Origin: Pseudomonadota bacterium
GTDB taxonomy: Bacteria > Pseudomonadota > Gammaproteobacteria > Steroidobacterales > Steroidobacteraceae
Direction: 5' to 3'
Assembly (NCBI GenBank): GCA_023391815.1
Contig: JAEWAF010000043.1
Location: 62,001 to 126,000 of the forward strand
Length of the DNA: 64,000 bases
Shown here: piece after piece, positions 8,163 through 15,728 of the stretch
Position numbering within the stretch: position 1 is the stretch's first letter
Layout: each line of letters starts with the position of its first letter
The notes under the pieces: generated by a model
Databases searched by the model: none
Told to the model about the DNA's origin: nothing
The model's input: the letters and a program-made list of their open reading frames with translations, nothing else
Program-made: the position numbers and the translations under genes

Positions 8163-8635
8163 TGAAACGCGACAGCGGCGGCCAGACGCGAGGGCCGTTG
8201 TTCTACATTGGCGCGGGTGGACTGCTACTGGCAATGGCGGTCGAAGCGCTCGCGGTGCTCGGACGACATGCCGGTATTCCCCTGCTCGGCGCGATGGAGA
8301 TCATCCAGGCATCCATCCTGCTGATGGCATCCGCGGCCATGCTGTCGGCCTCGCTGAACAAAGGACACGCGACGGTCACGTTGCTCACGACCCGCGTCGG
8401 AGAGCGAGCAAAAAACTTTCTGCACGCCTTCGCGAATCTGCTGTCCGCATTGTTCTTCGTGGGGCTCGCGGCGGGCGTGCTGTGGCTCGCGATGGAATCG
8501 TGGAACGATCATGAGCAAAGCGAGCTGCTGCATATTCCGTTTCGTCCGCTGCGACTCGTTTCGCTCATTGCCGCCGTCGCCATCGCACTCGTGTTCCTGC
8601 GGGACATGTGGCGTTCTTTCCGAGGACGCTCATGA
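8162..8635 (+). CDS. TRAP transporter small permease (DctQ type)
   Basis: A 157-residue membrane protein with four predicted helices (around FYIGAGGLLLAMAVEALAVL, MEIIQASILLMASAAMLSAS, LHAFANLLSALFFVGLAAGV and RLVSLIAAVAIALVFLRDMW). GHATVTLLT after helix 2 matches the H-x-x-V motif of DctQ subunits. It pairs with the large permease that starts four bases before its end (ATGA) and with the binding protein encoded at 14688. The start at 8162 shares one base with the capA stop; longer upstream frames run through capA and are not real. Confidence 0.87.
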   Translation: MKRDSGGQTRGPLFYIGAGGLLLAMAVEALAVLGRHAGIPLLGAMEIIQASILLMASAAMLSASLNKGHATVTLLTTRVGERAKNFLHAFANLLSALFFVGLAAGVLWLAMESWNDHEQSELLHIPFRPLRLVSLIAAVAIALVFLRDMWRSFRGRS

Positions 8636-9924
8636 ACGGTCTGCTCGGCGTCATCGCCCTCCTCGTCCTTCTGACACTCGGCGTCCCCATCGGGGTGTCG
8701 ATGGGCCTGGTCGGCATGGTCGGCCTGATGCTGCTGCTGGGCCCGGAGCCGTCCATCATCAAGTCGGGCGTCGTGCTGTTCGAGACCATCACCCGGTACG
8801 AGCTCGGTGTGTTGCCGCTGTTTCTATTCATGGCGCATCTGTGTTTTGCCGCCGGCGCCAGCCGTGACTTCTTCGAAGCGGCCGCGCGATTGGTCGGCCA
8901 TCGTCGTGGCGGTCTCGCGATTGCATCGGTCGCGGGATGCGCAGGGTTCGGTGCGATCAGCGGCTCGAGCCTTGCGACCGCGGCGACCATCGGGCTGATC
9001 GGTTTGCCGGAGATGCGCAAGCGGGGCTACTCCGATGCGCTCGCGACCGGCTCGATCGCCGCGGGCGGCACGCTCGGTTCGATCGTTCCTCCCTCGGGGG
9101 CGCTGATCGTGTTCGGCATCCTGGCCGAGCAATCGATCGGAAAGCTGTTCACGGCCGCCATCATTCCTGGCCTGTCACAGGCGATGTTCTACGTCATCAC
9201 CATCGTTCTGTTGTGTCGATGGCGTCCTTCCATCGGCCCCGCCACGGCGCGTGCTGCCTGGTCCGAGCGACGCGCGGCGCTCCTTCGCATTCTCGATCTC
9301 GGTGCATTGATCCTCGTCGTGCTCGGCGGCATCGCGTTCGGCTGGTTCACGCCGACCGAAGCCGCTTCGGTGGGCGCCACCGGTGCGTTGGTCTTATGCG
9401 CCTGGCGTCGGAAATTGAATCGCGACTCCTTGCGTGAAGCGCTGGCACAAACGTTGCGCACGACCGGAATGATCTATGTCGTGATCGTCGGCGCGCTAAT
9501 CTTCGCTGTGTTCATGAGCTACACCGGTCTGGCCGAACAGGTCGCGGATTTCATGGAAGGACTGCCCGGCGGCACGCTGATGGCCATCGTCATCATGACC
9601 GTGTTGTTGCTGCTGCTCGGCTCGGTGCTCGACGGATTGGCACTGATGCTGCTCACCACGCCCATCCTGCTGCCCATCGTGACCGACCTCGGCCTGTCGC
9701 CGATCTGGTTCGGCATCTATCTGGTGCGCACGATGGAGATCGGCTTCGTGCATCCGCCCATCGGCATCAATCTGTATGTGATTCAAGGCATCGCCAAGGA
9801 CGTGCCGCTGGGTCGGATCTTCAAGGGCGTCGTGCCGTTCCTGGCGGCCGACCTGTTACATCTGTCGCTGTTGATCGCCTTGCCGGCGATGGCGTTGGCG
9901 TTGCCAGGGTGGTTGCATCAATGA
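8632..9924 (+). CDS. TRAP transporter large permease (DctM type)
   Basis: A 430-residue integral membrane protein with about 12 helices, the ion-coupled translocating subunit of a TRAP carboxylate transporter. Hallmarks are LGVPIGVSMGLVG near the N-terminus, LPLFLFMAHLCFAAGAS, GAISGSSLATAATIGLIGLPEM (the conserved GxxxGSxxA substrate/ion loop), GTLGSIVPPSGALIVFG and a second-half repeat ending GFVHPPIGINLYVIQGIA. The start is fixed by the ATGA overlap with the small permease; its own stop overlaps the next ATG in the same way. It imports an organic acid with Na+ across the inner membrane. Confidence 0.93.
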   Translation: MNGLLGVIALLVLLTLGVPIGVSMGLVGMVGLMLLLGPEPSIIKSGVVLFETITRYELGVLPLFLFMAHLCFAAGASRDFFEAAARLVGHRRGGLAIASVAGCAGFGAISGSSLATAATIGLIGLPEMRKRGYSDALATGSIAAGGTLGSIVPPSGALIVFGILAEQSIGKLFTAAIIPGLSQAMFYVITIVLLCRWRPSIGPATARAAWSERRAALLRILDLGALILVVLGGIAFGWFTPTEAASVGATGALVLCAWRRKLNRDSLREALAQTLRTTGMIYVVIVGALIFAVFMSYTGLAEQVADFMEGLPGGTLMAIVIMTVLLLLLGSVLDGLALMLLTTPILLPIVTDLGLSPIWFGIYLVRTMEIGFVHPPIGINLYVIQGIAKDVPLGRIFKGVVPFLAADLLHLSLLIALPAMALALPGWLHQ

Positions 9925-11111
9925 GCTTGTCGACGCTCTTTTCTCGGGCCTCCAGGGACCCGCTGAACGCGGCGAAGACCCGACGCGCGATCGGATATTT
10001 GGGCTGGAATGTGCCGGTCGAATTGATTATCGCGGCCGATGCCGTGCCTGTGCACCTGGGCGCGCTCCCGGCCTTGCCAGAGACCTCGCTTGCGGATCGT
10101 TTTCTCGAGAGCAGCTTTTCAGCTCAGAGTCGGGGCGTCGCCCAACATTGGCTCGCGGGGGAACTCGATTCCTTCGATGCTGTGATTTTCTCCCGCAGCG
10201 ACGACAACGCGCAGCGTCTGTACTACTACCTTTGCGAGCTGCAACGCATGGGTGTGTGTAAGGGGCCGACGCCTCATCTCTATGACTTGGCGCGGATTCA
10301 ACGAGGCACCAGTGTGGCTCATACGATCGAGTCGACGCGATCTCTCGCCGCGGCCATCGGTGTGGATGAGTCGAAACTGCTCGCCGCGACAGAACGCGTC
10401 GCTGCTCGAGAGAAATTGCTCGCCGATTTATTGAAGCTGCGCACGGCCGATCAGGTGCCGCTTGGTTCGATAGCTCATCGCATCGTGCGTGCAGCTCGCA
10501 CTGAATGGTCCGACGAGTGGGATGCGTCGTTGCAAGAGTGGCTGTCCAGTTGCGCCAAGGTCGCGCCTCGTAACAAGGTGGCGCTGGTCGGGAGCGTGCC
10601 GCCGGACGAGCACATTCACGCGGCCATCGAGATGGATGGAACCGTCGTGGTCGGCGAGATCAATGAGGCTTCATTCATCGCCTGGGCACACGGCGACATC
10701 GATCAGGCTGCATCCGTCACTTGGGCACGCGGCGACATTGATCAGGGTTCATCCGTCGCTTGGGAACGCGGCGAGACCAATGGCGCTTCGTCTGTCGCTC
10801 CGGAACGCGCCGTGCTCGACGCCTCAGTCGAAGCCATCGCACGACGCTACTACGACGGAACGAACGCCATCAGCACGCTGCTGCAATCACCGAGGGATCT
10901 CGTCAACGCGGCCCGAACCTTACGAGCGGACGGCGTTATCGTCTGGATGGTCGCTACCGATACCGGTCTCGCCTGGCAAGCGCCCCGTATCGAGCGCGCA
11001 CTGCGGGAAGCCGGTCTGCCGACGCTCATGCTCACCTCGCAGCCTCAAACCTTGAACGCCGAAGCACTCACGCAGATTGCGTACTTCCGGCGTACGCTTG
11101 AGGCGCAATGA
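9921..11111 (+). CDS. 2-hydroxyacyl-CoA dehydratase D-component-like subunit lacking cluster cysteines
   Basis: A 396-residue member of the HgdB/HgdC-like family (2-hydroxyglutaryl-CoA dehydratase D component, benzoyl-CoA reductase B/C). The family opening is clear: AIGYLGWNVPVELIIAADAV, then DSFDAVIFSRSDDNAQRLYYYLCEL. Where catalytic members carry iron-sulfur ligands (a Cys about 20 residues after the PxELI block and a TCD/xCD motif), this protein has ESSFSAQS (residues 63-70) and SRSDD (91-95), so two expected cysteines are serines. It is probably a structural or regulatory partner of the cysteine-rich subunit at 13396. Residues 251-302 are four imperfect copies of a 13-residue repeat. ATGA couplings fix both ends of the gene to its neighbours. 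No activator ATPase gene is in the window. Confidence 0.7.
   Translation: MSLSTLFSRASRDPLNAAKTRRAIGYLGWNVPVELIIAADAVPVHLGALPALPETSLADRFLESSFSAQSRGVAQHWLAGELDSFDAVIFSRSDDNAQRLYYYLCELQRMGVCKGPTPHLYDLARIQRGTSVAHTIESTRSLAAAIGVDESKLLAATERVAAREKLLADLLKLRTADQVPLGSIAHRIVRAARTEWSDEWDASLQEWLSSCAKVAPRNKVALVGSVPPDEHIHAAIEMDGTVVVGEINEASFIAWAHGDIDQAASVTWARGDIDQGSSVAWERGETNGASSVAPERAVLDASVEAIARRYYDGTNAISTLLQSPRDLVNAARTLRADGVIVWMVATDTGLAWQAPRIERALREAGLPTLMLTSQPQTLNAEALTQIAYFRRTLEAQ
10671..10826 (+). repeat. 39-bp (13-residue) in-frame tandem repeat, 4 copies
   Basis: Four head-to-tail 39-bp units begin at 10671, 10710, 10749 and 10788. They encode SFIAWAHGDIDQA, ASVTWARGDIDQG, SSVAWERGETNGA and SSVAPERAVLDAS, decaying from left to right. 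The repeat lies inside the dehydratase-like gene after the predicted catalytic domain block VVVGEIN and keeps frame. Confidence 0.85.
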
Positions 11112-11242
11112 AACCGCTGGAGGCCGCGCACGCTGGAGGCGCGTTAGAACCGCTGCACGAGAAGCAGGCTGGAGGCACGTTGAAACCACTGCTGCAGGAA
11201 GAGCACGCTGGAGGCGCGATGAAACTACTGAAGGATATGCGG
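11096..11242 (+). repeat. 36-39-bp tandem repeat carrying a ribosome site and start codon
   Basis: Four units start at 11096, 11132, 11168 and 11207 (36, 36, 39 and 36 bp). Each opens GCTGGAGGCGCG or a close variant, followed by a codon in the start position (ATG, TTA, TTG, ATG), then AAACCGCTG or a variant. The first ATG overlaps the dehydratase stop; the last (11219) has the best GGAGG. The array thus repeats the translation start region of the CoA-transferase gene. Confidence 0.8.
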
Positions 11243-13399
11243 GTGCTCGCGCTCGACGACGCTGCGGATGGAGCGCTGTGCCGGCTGCTCAGCAGTTTCG
11301 GCGCCGACGTGAGGCGCGTTCACATCACCACACTGGCAAACGAACTGCCGCACGCCCACTTCCTTGTGGAAGGCATGGGCGTGCCTGCCCTGTCCCGCGC
11401 GGGATTCGAGCGGGCCCACATTGAGGAATTGAATCCACGGCTCGTTCACGTCTCCGTCACGACCTTCGGCAGCAAGGGGACTCGTGCCGAGTGGCGCGGA
11501 GGTGAGCTGATTGCCTCCGCCATGGGTGGAACCTTGCGGGTCACTGGCGACATAGATCGCTCACCCGTGAAAGAGGCGTTGGATGCATGTTGGTTTCACG
11601 CCGACATGGTCGCCGCGGCCGGGGCGATGGCGGCACTCGTGGAACTCACAAACACAGGTCGTGGCCAGCACGTCGATGTGTCCGTGCAAGAAGTCGCGTT
11701 CTCGCGCAACGTCAACGGCATCCTCGTGTGGCAGTTCGATCGTCGCAAGCTCCAGCGGGTGGGCGGCGCATTGAATTACGGGCGTGCGACGGTTCGTTGC
11801 ATCTGGCCGCTCGCCGATGGCTTCTGCTTCCACACCTTGATGACCGGCCGCTTCGGCGCGCCGGCGAATCAAGCATTGAGCGATTGGATCGACGAGATCG
11901 GCTCGTCGAATCCCCTGCGCGGCGTCGACTGGGCGCGCTACAACCGCTCGACGCTCGATCCGCAAACCCGACGCGAATGGGAACAAGCGATCGAAAACTT
12001 CTTCTCGACACGCACTCGTCACGAGATTTCAACGGAAGGTCGTCGCCGCGGCATCAACGCGACCGTCGTCGCAGAGCCCAGCGATGTGCTGGCGGACGCT
12101 CACCTGGAAGCCCGCGATTTCTGGGTTCGCGATGACCACGGCAAACGCACGCCATCACGTTTCGTCTCGATCACCGAAGGATCGTCGCCCGCGCCAATTC
12201 GATCGGACGTTCGAGCGCTCGAACGCACCGGCCCCCTCAAGGGCCTGCGAGTGCTGGACTTCTCCTGGGCCCTGGTCGGCTCGATCACCACCAAGGTGCT
12301 CGGTGACCTGGGCTGCGATGTCATCAAAGTGGAAACGCGCAGCCGCCCCTGCCTGTCTCGGATCGACGTGCAAGTGAACGCGTCGCGCGCCGACAGCTTC
12401 GACGACAAGCCTTGGTTTGCGCACTTGAATACGTCCAAGCGCAGCCTCGCGCTGGACTTGAAGCTCCCACGCAGTCGCGAGGTGCTGGATCCGTTGCTCG
12501 ACTGGGCCGACATCGTCGTGGAGAACTTCTCGCCGGGCACGATGGCCAGGCTGGGCCTCGACTATGCATCGCTACAGAAACGTAACCCGAACGTGATCAT
12601 GGTCTCCGGCAGCGTGTTCGGACAAACCGGACCGCTCGCGGAATCGTGGGGCGTCGACGGCACGGGCGCCGCGTTGTCCGGTCGCACCTTCCTCACCGGC
12701 TGGCCCGACCGAAATCCAGTGATTCCGGGCGCCGTGCCCTATGGCGACGTCATCGTTCCCTATGTGATGGCGGCCGCAACCGCCGCCGCGGTCGACTATC
12801 GGCGTCGCACTGGCAAGGGATGTCACATCGACGCGGCGATGTACGAGATCTGTGTCCAGCAGATGCACGACGCCATCCTCGCGGCCGAACATGGCGCGCG
12901 CCCGAGTCGGCAAGGAAATAACGATCCGAAGGTGTTTCACCAAGGCGTCTATGCAACCACCGGTGAGGACCAATGGATTGCGATCACGCTCGCCGCGCAA
13001 TCCGACTGGGAACGTCTATGCGCGATGGCTCGGCTCGATCCGAATCAATCTCCACGCGACGCAGAGCAAGCGTTGAACGCATGGACCCAGCAGCACGCCG
13101 CTCACACGCTCATGGAACAACTGCAAGCATCCGGCATCGCCGCCGGCGTCGTCCAGGATATTCAGGATCTCACCGAGCGCGACCCGCAGATCGCGGCCCG
13201 CCACGCGCTACTGAATCTGGAGCACCCGCTGCTCGGCGTGTTCGGACATGTACGGACGCCGATCGATTTCTCCTCAACCGTGATCTCCCCGTATCGGGCA
13301 CCGTCGATCGGCGAGCACAGCCTCTCGATTGCAGAAGAACTGTGCGGCCTGAGCGCGTCCCGCATTGAAGAGCTGGAGCGGCTCGGAGTGTTTCGATGA
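11219..13399 (+). CDS. CaiB/BaiF-family CoA-transferase, two domains fused in tandem
   Basis: A 726-residue protein made of two family III CoA-transferase halves. The N-half (about 1-330) has MRVLALDDAADGALCRLLSS, VHVSVTTFGSKG and the active-site region CWFHADMVAAAGAMAAL with Asp near 129. The C-half (from about 338, PLKGLRVLDFSWALVG) has DVIKVETRSRP, LNTSKRSLALDLK, ADIVVENFSPGTMARLGLDY and PYGDVIVPYVMAAATAA with the expected catalytic Asp near 510. Such enzymes move CoA between acids without ATP; normal members are about 400 residues and dimerise as interlinked rings. A fused form would give an internal heterodimer. I place the start at ATG 11219 (GGAGG four bases upstream); ATG 11108, overlapping the previous stop as ATGA, would add 37 repeat-encoded residues. 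It overlaps the next gene by ATGA. Confidence 0.85.
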   Translation: MKLLKDMRVLALDDAADGALCRLLSSFGADVRRVHITTLANELPHAHFLVEGMGVPALSRAGFERAHIEELNPRLVHVSVTTFGSKGTRAEWRGGELIASAMGGTLRVTGDIDRSPVKEALDACWFHADMVAAAGAMAALVELTNTGRGQHVDVSVQEVAFSRNVNGILVWQFDRRKLQRVGGALNYGRATVRCIWPLADGFCFHTLMTGRFGAPANQALSDWIDEIGSSNPLRGVDWARYNRSTLDPQTRREWEQAIENFFSTRTRHEISTEGRRRGINATVVAEPSDVLADAHLEARDFWVRDDHGKRTPSRFVSITEGSSPAPIRSDVRALERTGPLKGLRVLDFSWALVGSITTKVLGDLGCDVIKVETRSRPCLSRIDVQVNASRADSFDDKPWFAHLNTSKRSLALDLKLPRSREVLDPLLDWADIVVENFSPGTMARLGLDYASLQKRNPNVIMVSGSVFGQTGPLAESWGVDGTGAALSGRTFLTGWPDRNPVIPGAVPYGDVIVPYVMAAATAAAVDYRRRTGKGCHIDAAMYEICVQQMHDAILAAEHGARPSRQGNNDPKVFHQGVYATTGEDQWIAITLAAQSDWERLCAMARLDPNQSPRDAEQALNAWTQQHAAHTLMEQLQASGIAAGVVQDIQDLTERDPQIAARHALLNLEHPLLGVFGHVRTPIDFSSTVISPYRAPSIGEHSLSIAEELCGLSASRIEELERLGVFR

Positions 13400-14691
13400 C
13401 CCCCATGACCCACAGCAGCGGGCAACGCAGCCGCAAAGATCTGGAATGCACGGCCGCCGCGACCGCATATCAGCGCGAGTTCGTCACGGACTTGAAGAAG
13501 CGCGTCATCGACGCCGGCGAACCGTTCGCCATCGCGCAGGCGGACACGCCACACGAAATCTTCCATGTGATGGATATACCGCTGGTCACCAATCAATGGT
13601 GGTCGGCGTACATTTCCGCCAAGCAGCTGTCGAATCATTACGATCAAGTGCTCGGCAATCTGGGCTATCCGGCCAATCGTTGTCGTTACTGTTCGCTCGG
13701 GCTCGCGTGCACCCTCGATAACAACCCTCGCATCGCCCCCTGGGGCGGGCTGCCAAAGCCGACGGTGCTGGTCGCTCGTCTTACTTGCGAGTGTATCGAG
13801 CACGTCTTCGGGCAATGGGCCACCGCGCTCGGCAGCGAGTTTTTTCCGTTGGAAGCCCCCGGCTGGCAGCACAAGGACCCGCAGTGGTTTCGTCACTCGA
13901 ACGATCGTTGGGACGAAGTCTTCGAGCAGCGTCGAATCGAGCTGCTGGTCGGCGAAATGCGCGAGCTGATCGCGTTGCTCGAAGCCCGCACCGGTCGCAA
14001 GTTCGACCAGGACAAGTTCCTGCGACTGATGCTCGCGATCAACGAGCAGGAAGGCTACATCGCCGAAGCGGCGCAACTGATCGGTGCCACCAGCCCCTGC
14101 CCGGTCTCGATCGCGGAGCAGATGCCAAACACCATGATTCCGCAGTGGCACCGCGGCTCACCTTGGGCTGTGGCACATGCCCGGCGTTTCCGAGACGAAG
14201 TGAAACAACGCGTCGCGGATGGCGTCGGCGTGGGCAGTCGGGAGCGACTGCGCTTGATGTGGATCGGCGCTGGACTCTGGCACGACCCCGGCTTCTACAG
14301 CGCGCTCGAAGATCAATACGGCGCCGTGTTTGTTTGGTCGATGTATATGCCGTTCGCCGGTCCGCAGTACATTCGCGAGCTCTACGACCGGCCATTGCAC
14401 GCGCTGGCCAGCCGCATCTGCTCGATGAACGAAGTGCTCCACCTGCCGCCGTGGATGAATGAATGGATGGTGAGCGAAGCGGAGCGTTGTGACATCGACG
14501 CGGCCGTGATGCTCGTGCCGCCCGACAATCGCCTGTCACAGTCAGGCACGAAGATCACCGAGCACGCGCTGGCTCGGGCCGGTATTCCGACCCTGGCCTT
14601 GTCCGCCGACATGGTCAGTGCCAACGGCTGGAGCCATGAGCGCATGGTAGAGCATGTCGCCGGATTCCTACGGCGGGAGGGCCTTCTGTGA
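13396..14691 (+). CDS. 2-hydroxyacyl-CoA dehydratase D-component-like subunit, cysteine-rich
   Basis: A 431-residue HgdB/BcrC-like protein. The block AQADTPHEIFHVMDIPLVTN matches the family opening (P-x-E-x-x-x-A). Unlike its partner at 9921 it is rich in cysteines at the expected places: RCRYCSLGLAC (Cys96, 99, 105) and LTCECIEHVFGQW (Cys131, 133), which could hold an iron-sulfur cluster. The C-terminal half has MWIGAGLWHDPGFYSALEDQ and VMLVPPDNRLSQSG, like the second Rossmann-type domain. Together with 9921 it would form a heterodimer that dehydrates or reduces an acyl-CoA by ketyl-radical chemistry, but the ATP-driven activator needed by known enzymes is not encoded here. ATGA at the start and GTGA at the end couple it to its neighbours. 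Confidence 0.75.
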   Translation: MTPMTHSSGQRSRKDLECTAAATAYQREFVTDLKKRVIDAGEPFAIAQADTPHEIFHVMDIPLVTNQWWSAYISAKQLSNHYDQVLGNLGYPANRCRYCSLGLACTLDNNPRIAPWGGLPKPTVLVARLTCECIEHVFGQWATALGSEFFPLEAPGWQHKDPQWFRHSNDRWDEVFEQRRIELLVGEMRELIALLEARTGRKFDQDKFLRLMLAINEQEGYIAEAAQLIGATSPCPVSIAEQMPNTMIPQWHRGSPWAVAHARRFRDEVKQRVADGVGVGSRERLRLMWIGAGLWHDPGFYSALEDQYGAVFVWSMYMPFAGPQYIRELYDRPLHALASRICSMNEVLHLPPWMNEWMVSEAERCDIDAAVMLVPPDNRLSQSGTKITEHALARAGIPTLALSADMVSANGWSHERMVEHVAGFLRREGLL

Positions 14692-15728
14692 GGGGCCTCC
14701 TCGCTCTACTTATTATATGTATGGCCGGCTGCACCGAGCCGACGGCCGGCGTCACCGTCCTGACTTACGCCAGCCCCTTCAGCCCGGGTCATCCGTTCAG
14801 CCGCGCCGATATCGTCTGGATGAAATGGGTCGAGCAGCAGGCCGGCGGCAGCATCAGGATTCAACCGTACTGGTCGGGATCGCTGCTGTCCTCCGAGCAT
14901 TCGATGCCCGAGCTGCGCCATGGTGTTGCCGATATCGGCTTGATCACTCCGATCTATGCGCGCGGCGGGGCTCATCTCATTCGAGCGCAAGCCGGCTTCT
15001 ACGGTGGACTCACGACCTTCGCGCAGCAGACTTCGCTGTGGCGTTGTATGGCGAGTGCGGAGCCACAGTTTCAACGCGAGTTGCGTGGGCTCAAAGTGCT
15101 CGCGGTCCAGGGCGGCAATCTGCCGGGGATCGTGACGCGGGATCGCGCGATCCGCACACTCGATGACCTGCGCGGCCTGCGACTGCGGGCGCCCTCTGAA
15201 TTGCTCGCCGTGCTCAAGGACCTGGGCGCCGATCCCATCGACATGCCGATGGGCGAAGTTTATTCCGCGCTCGCCAAAGGAGTGCTCGATGGCGTGGTTG
15301 CACCACCGGACACGCTCAAATCACTGCACTTCGCCGAGGTCGCAAGATACTTCAACACCATCGAGATCCCGCGGGGCGCCTACGCGGCCCGCGCGATGGG
15401 CGAGCGTCGCTGGCTCAGCCTGACCAATGAGCAACGCGCCCTGCTCGAACGCAGCACCGAAGTCTGGGAAAAGGCGCTGGCCGCGGAACTGTCGGTCGCA
15501 AACGAAGCCGGCCTCGCCACCGGTCGCGAACATCACGTCGAGTTTCATGCCATGCCCGCCGACGAGCAGGCGAAGTTCGACGCGCTCTATGAACGCGACG
15601 GCGAAGTACGAGCGCGGGCCCTCGCCCGCTTCGGTATCGACGGCATGCCCACCTACAGGCTGGCGCGCTCGATCGCCGCGCACGTCACGGACGACAACAG
15701 CATCCGCTGCAGCAGAGATGACACATGA
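14688..15728 (+). CDS. TRAP transporter substrate-binding lipoprotein (DctP type)
   Basis: A 346-residue periplasmic binding protein. The start is GTG 14688 overlapping the previous TGA. The lipobox IICMAGC puts a lipidated Cys at residue 15, so it is membrane-tethered, unusual for soluble DctP proteins. LTYASPFSPGHPFSRADIVW, GSIRIQPYWSGSLLSSEHSM, MPELRHGVADIGLI, GLRLRAPSELLAVLKDLGAD and PMGEVYSALAKGVLDGVV are classic DctP blocks; the Arg in LRLRAPSE is the usual carboxylate-binding residue. It hands an organic acid to the permeases at 8162 and 8632 although six kilobases separate them in the operon. It ends in ATGA with the next gene. Confidence 0.92.
   Translation: MRGLLALLIICMAGCTEPTAGVTVLTYASPFSPGHPFSRADIVWMKWVEQQAGGSIRIQPYWSGSLLSSEHSMPELRHGVADIGLITPIYARGGAHLIRAQAGFYGGLTTFAQQTSLWRCMASAEPQFQRELRGLKVLAVQGGNLPGIVTRDRAIRTLDDLRGLRLRAPSELLAVLKDLGADPIDMPMGEVYSALAKGVLDGVVAPPDTLKSLHFAEVARYFNTIEIPRGAYAARAMGERRWLSLTNEQRALLERSTEVWEKALAAELSVANEAGLATGREHHVEFHAMPADEQAKFDALYERDGEVRARALARFGIDGMPTYRLARSIAAHVTDDNSIRCSRDDT

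Noticed and set aside
11108..11218. Using ATG 11108 as the CoA-transferase start
   Set aside because: It would add 37 residues that come only from the tandem repeat; the CaiB fold begins at MRVLALDD after ATG 11219, which has the best ribosome site. The alternative remains possible because of the ATGA overlap.
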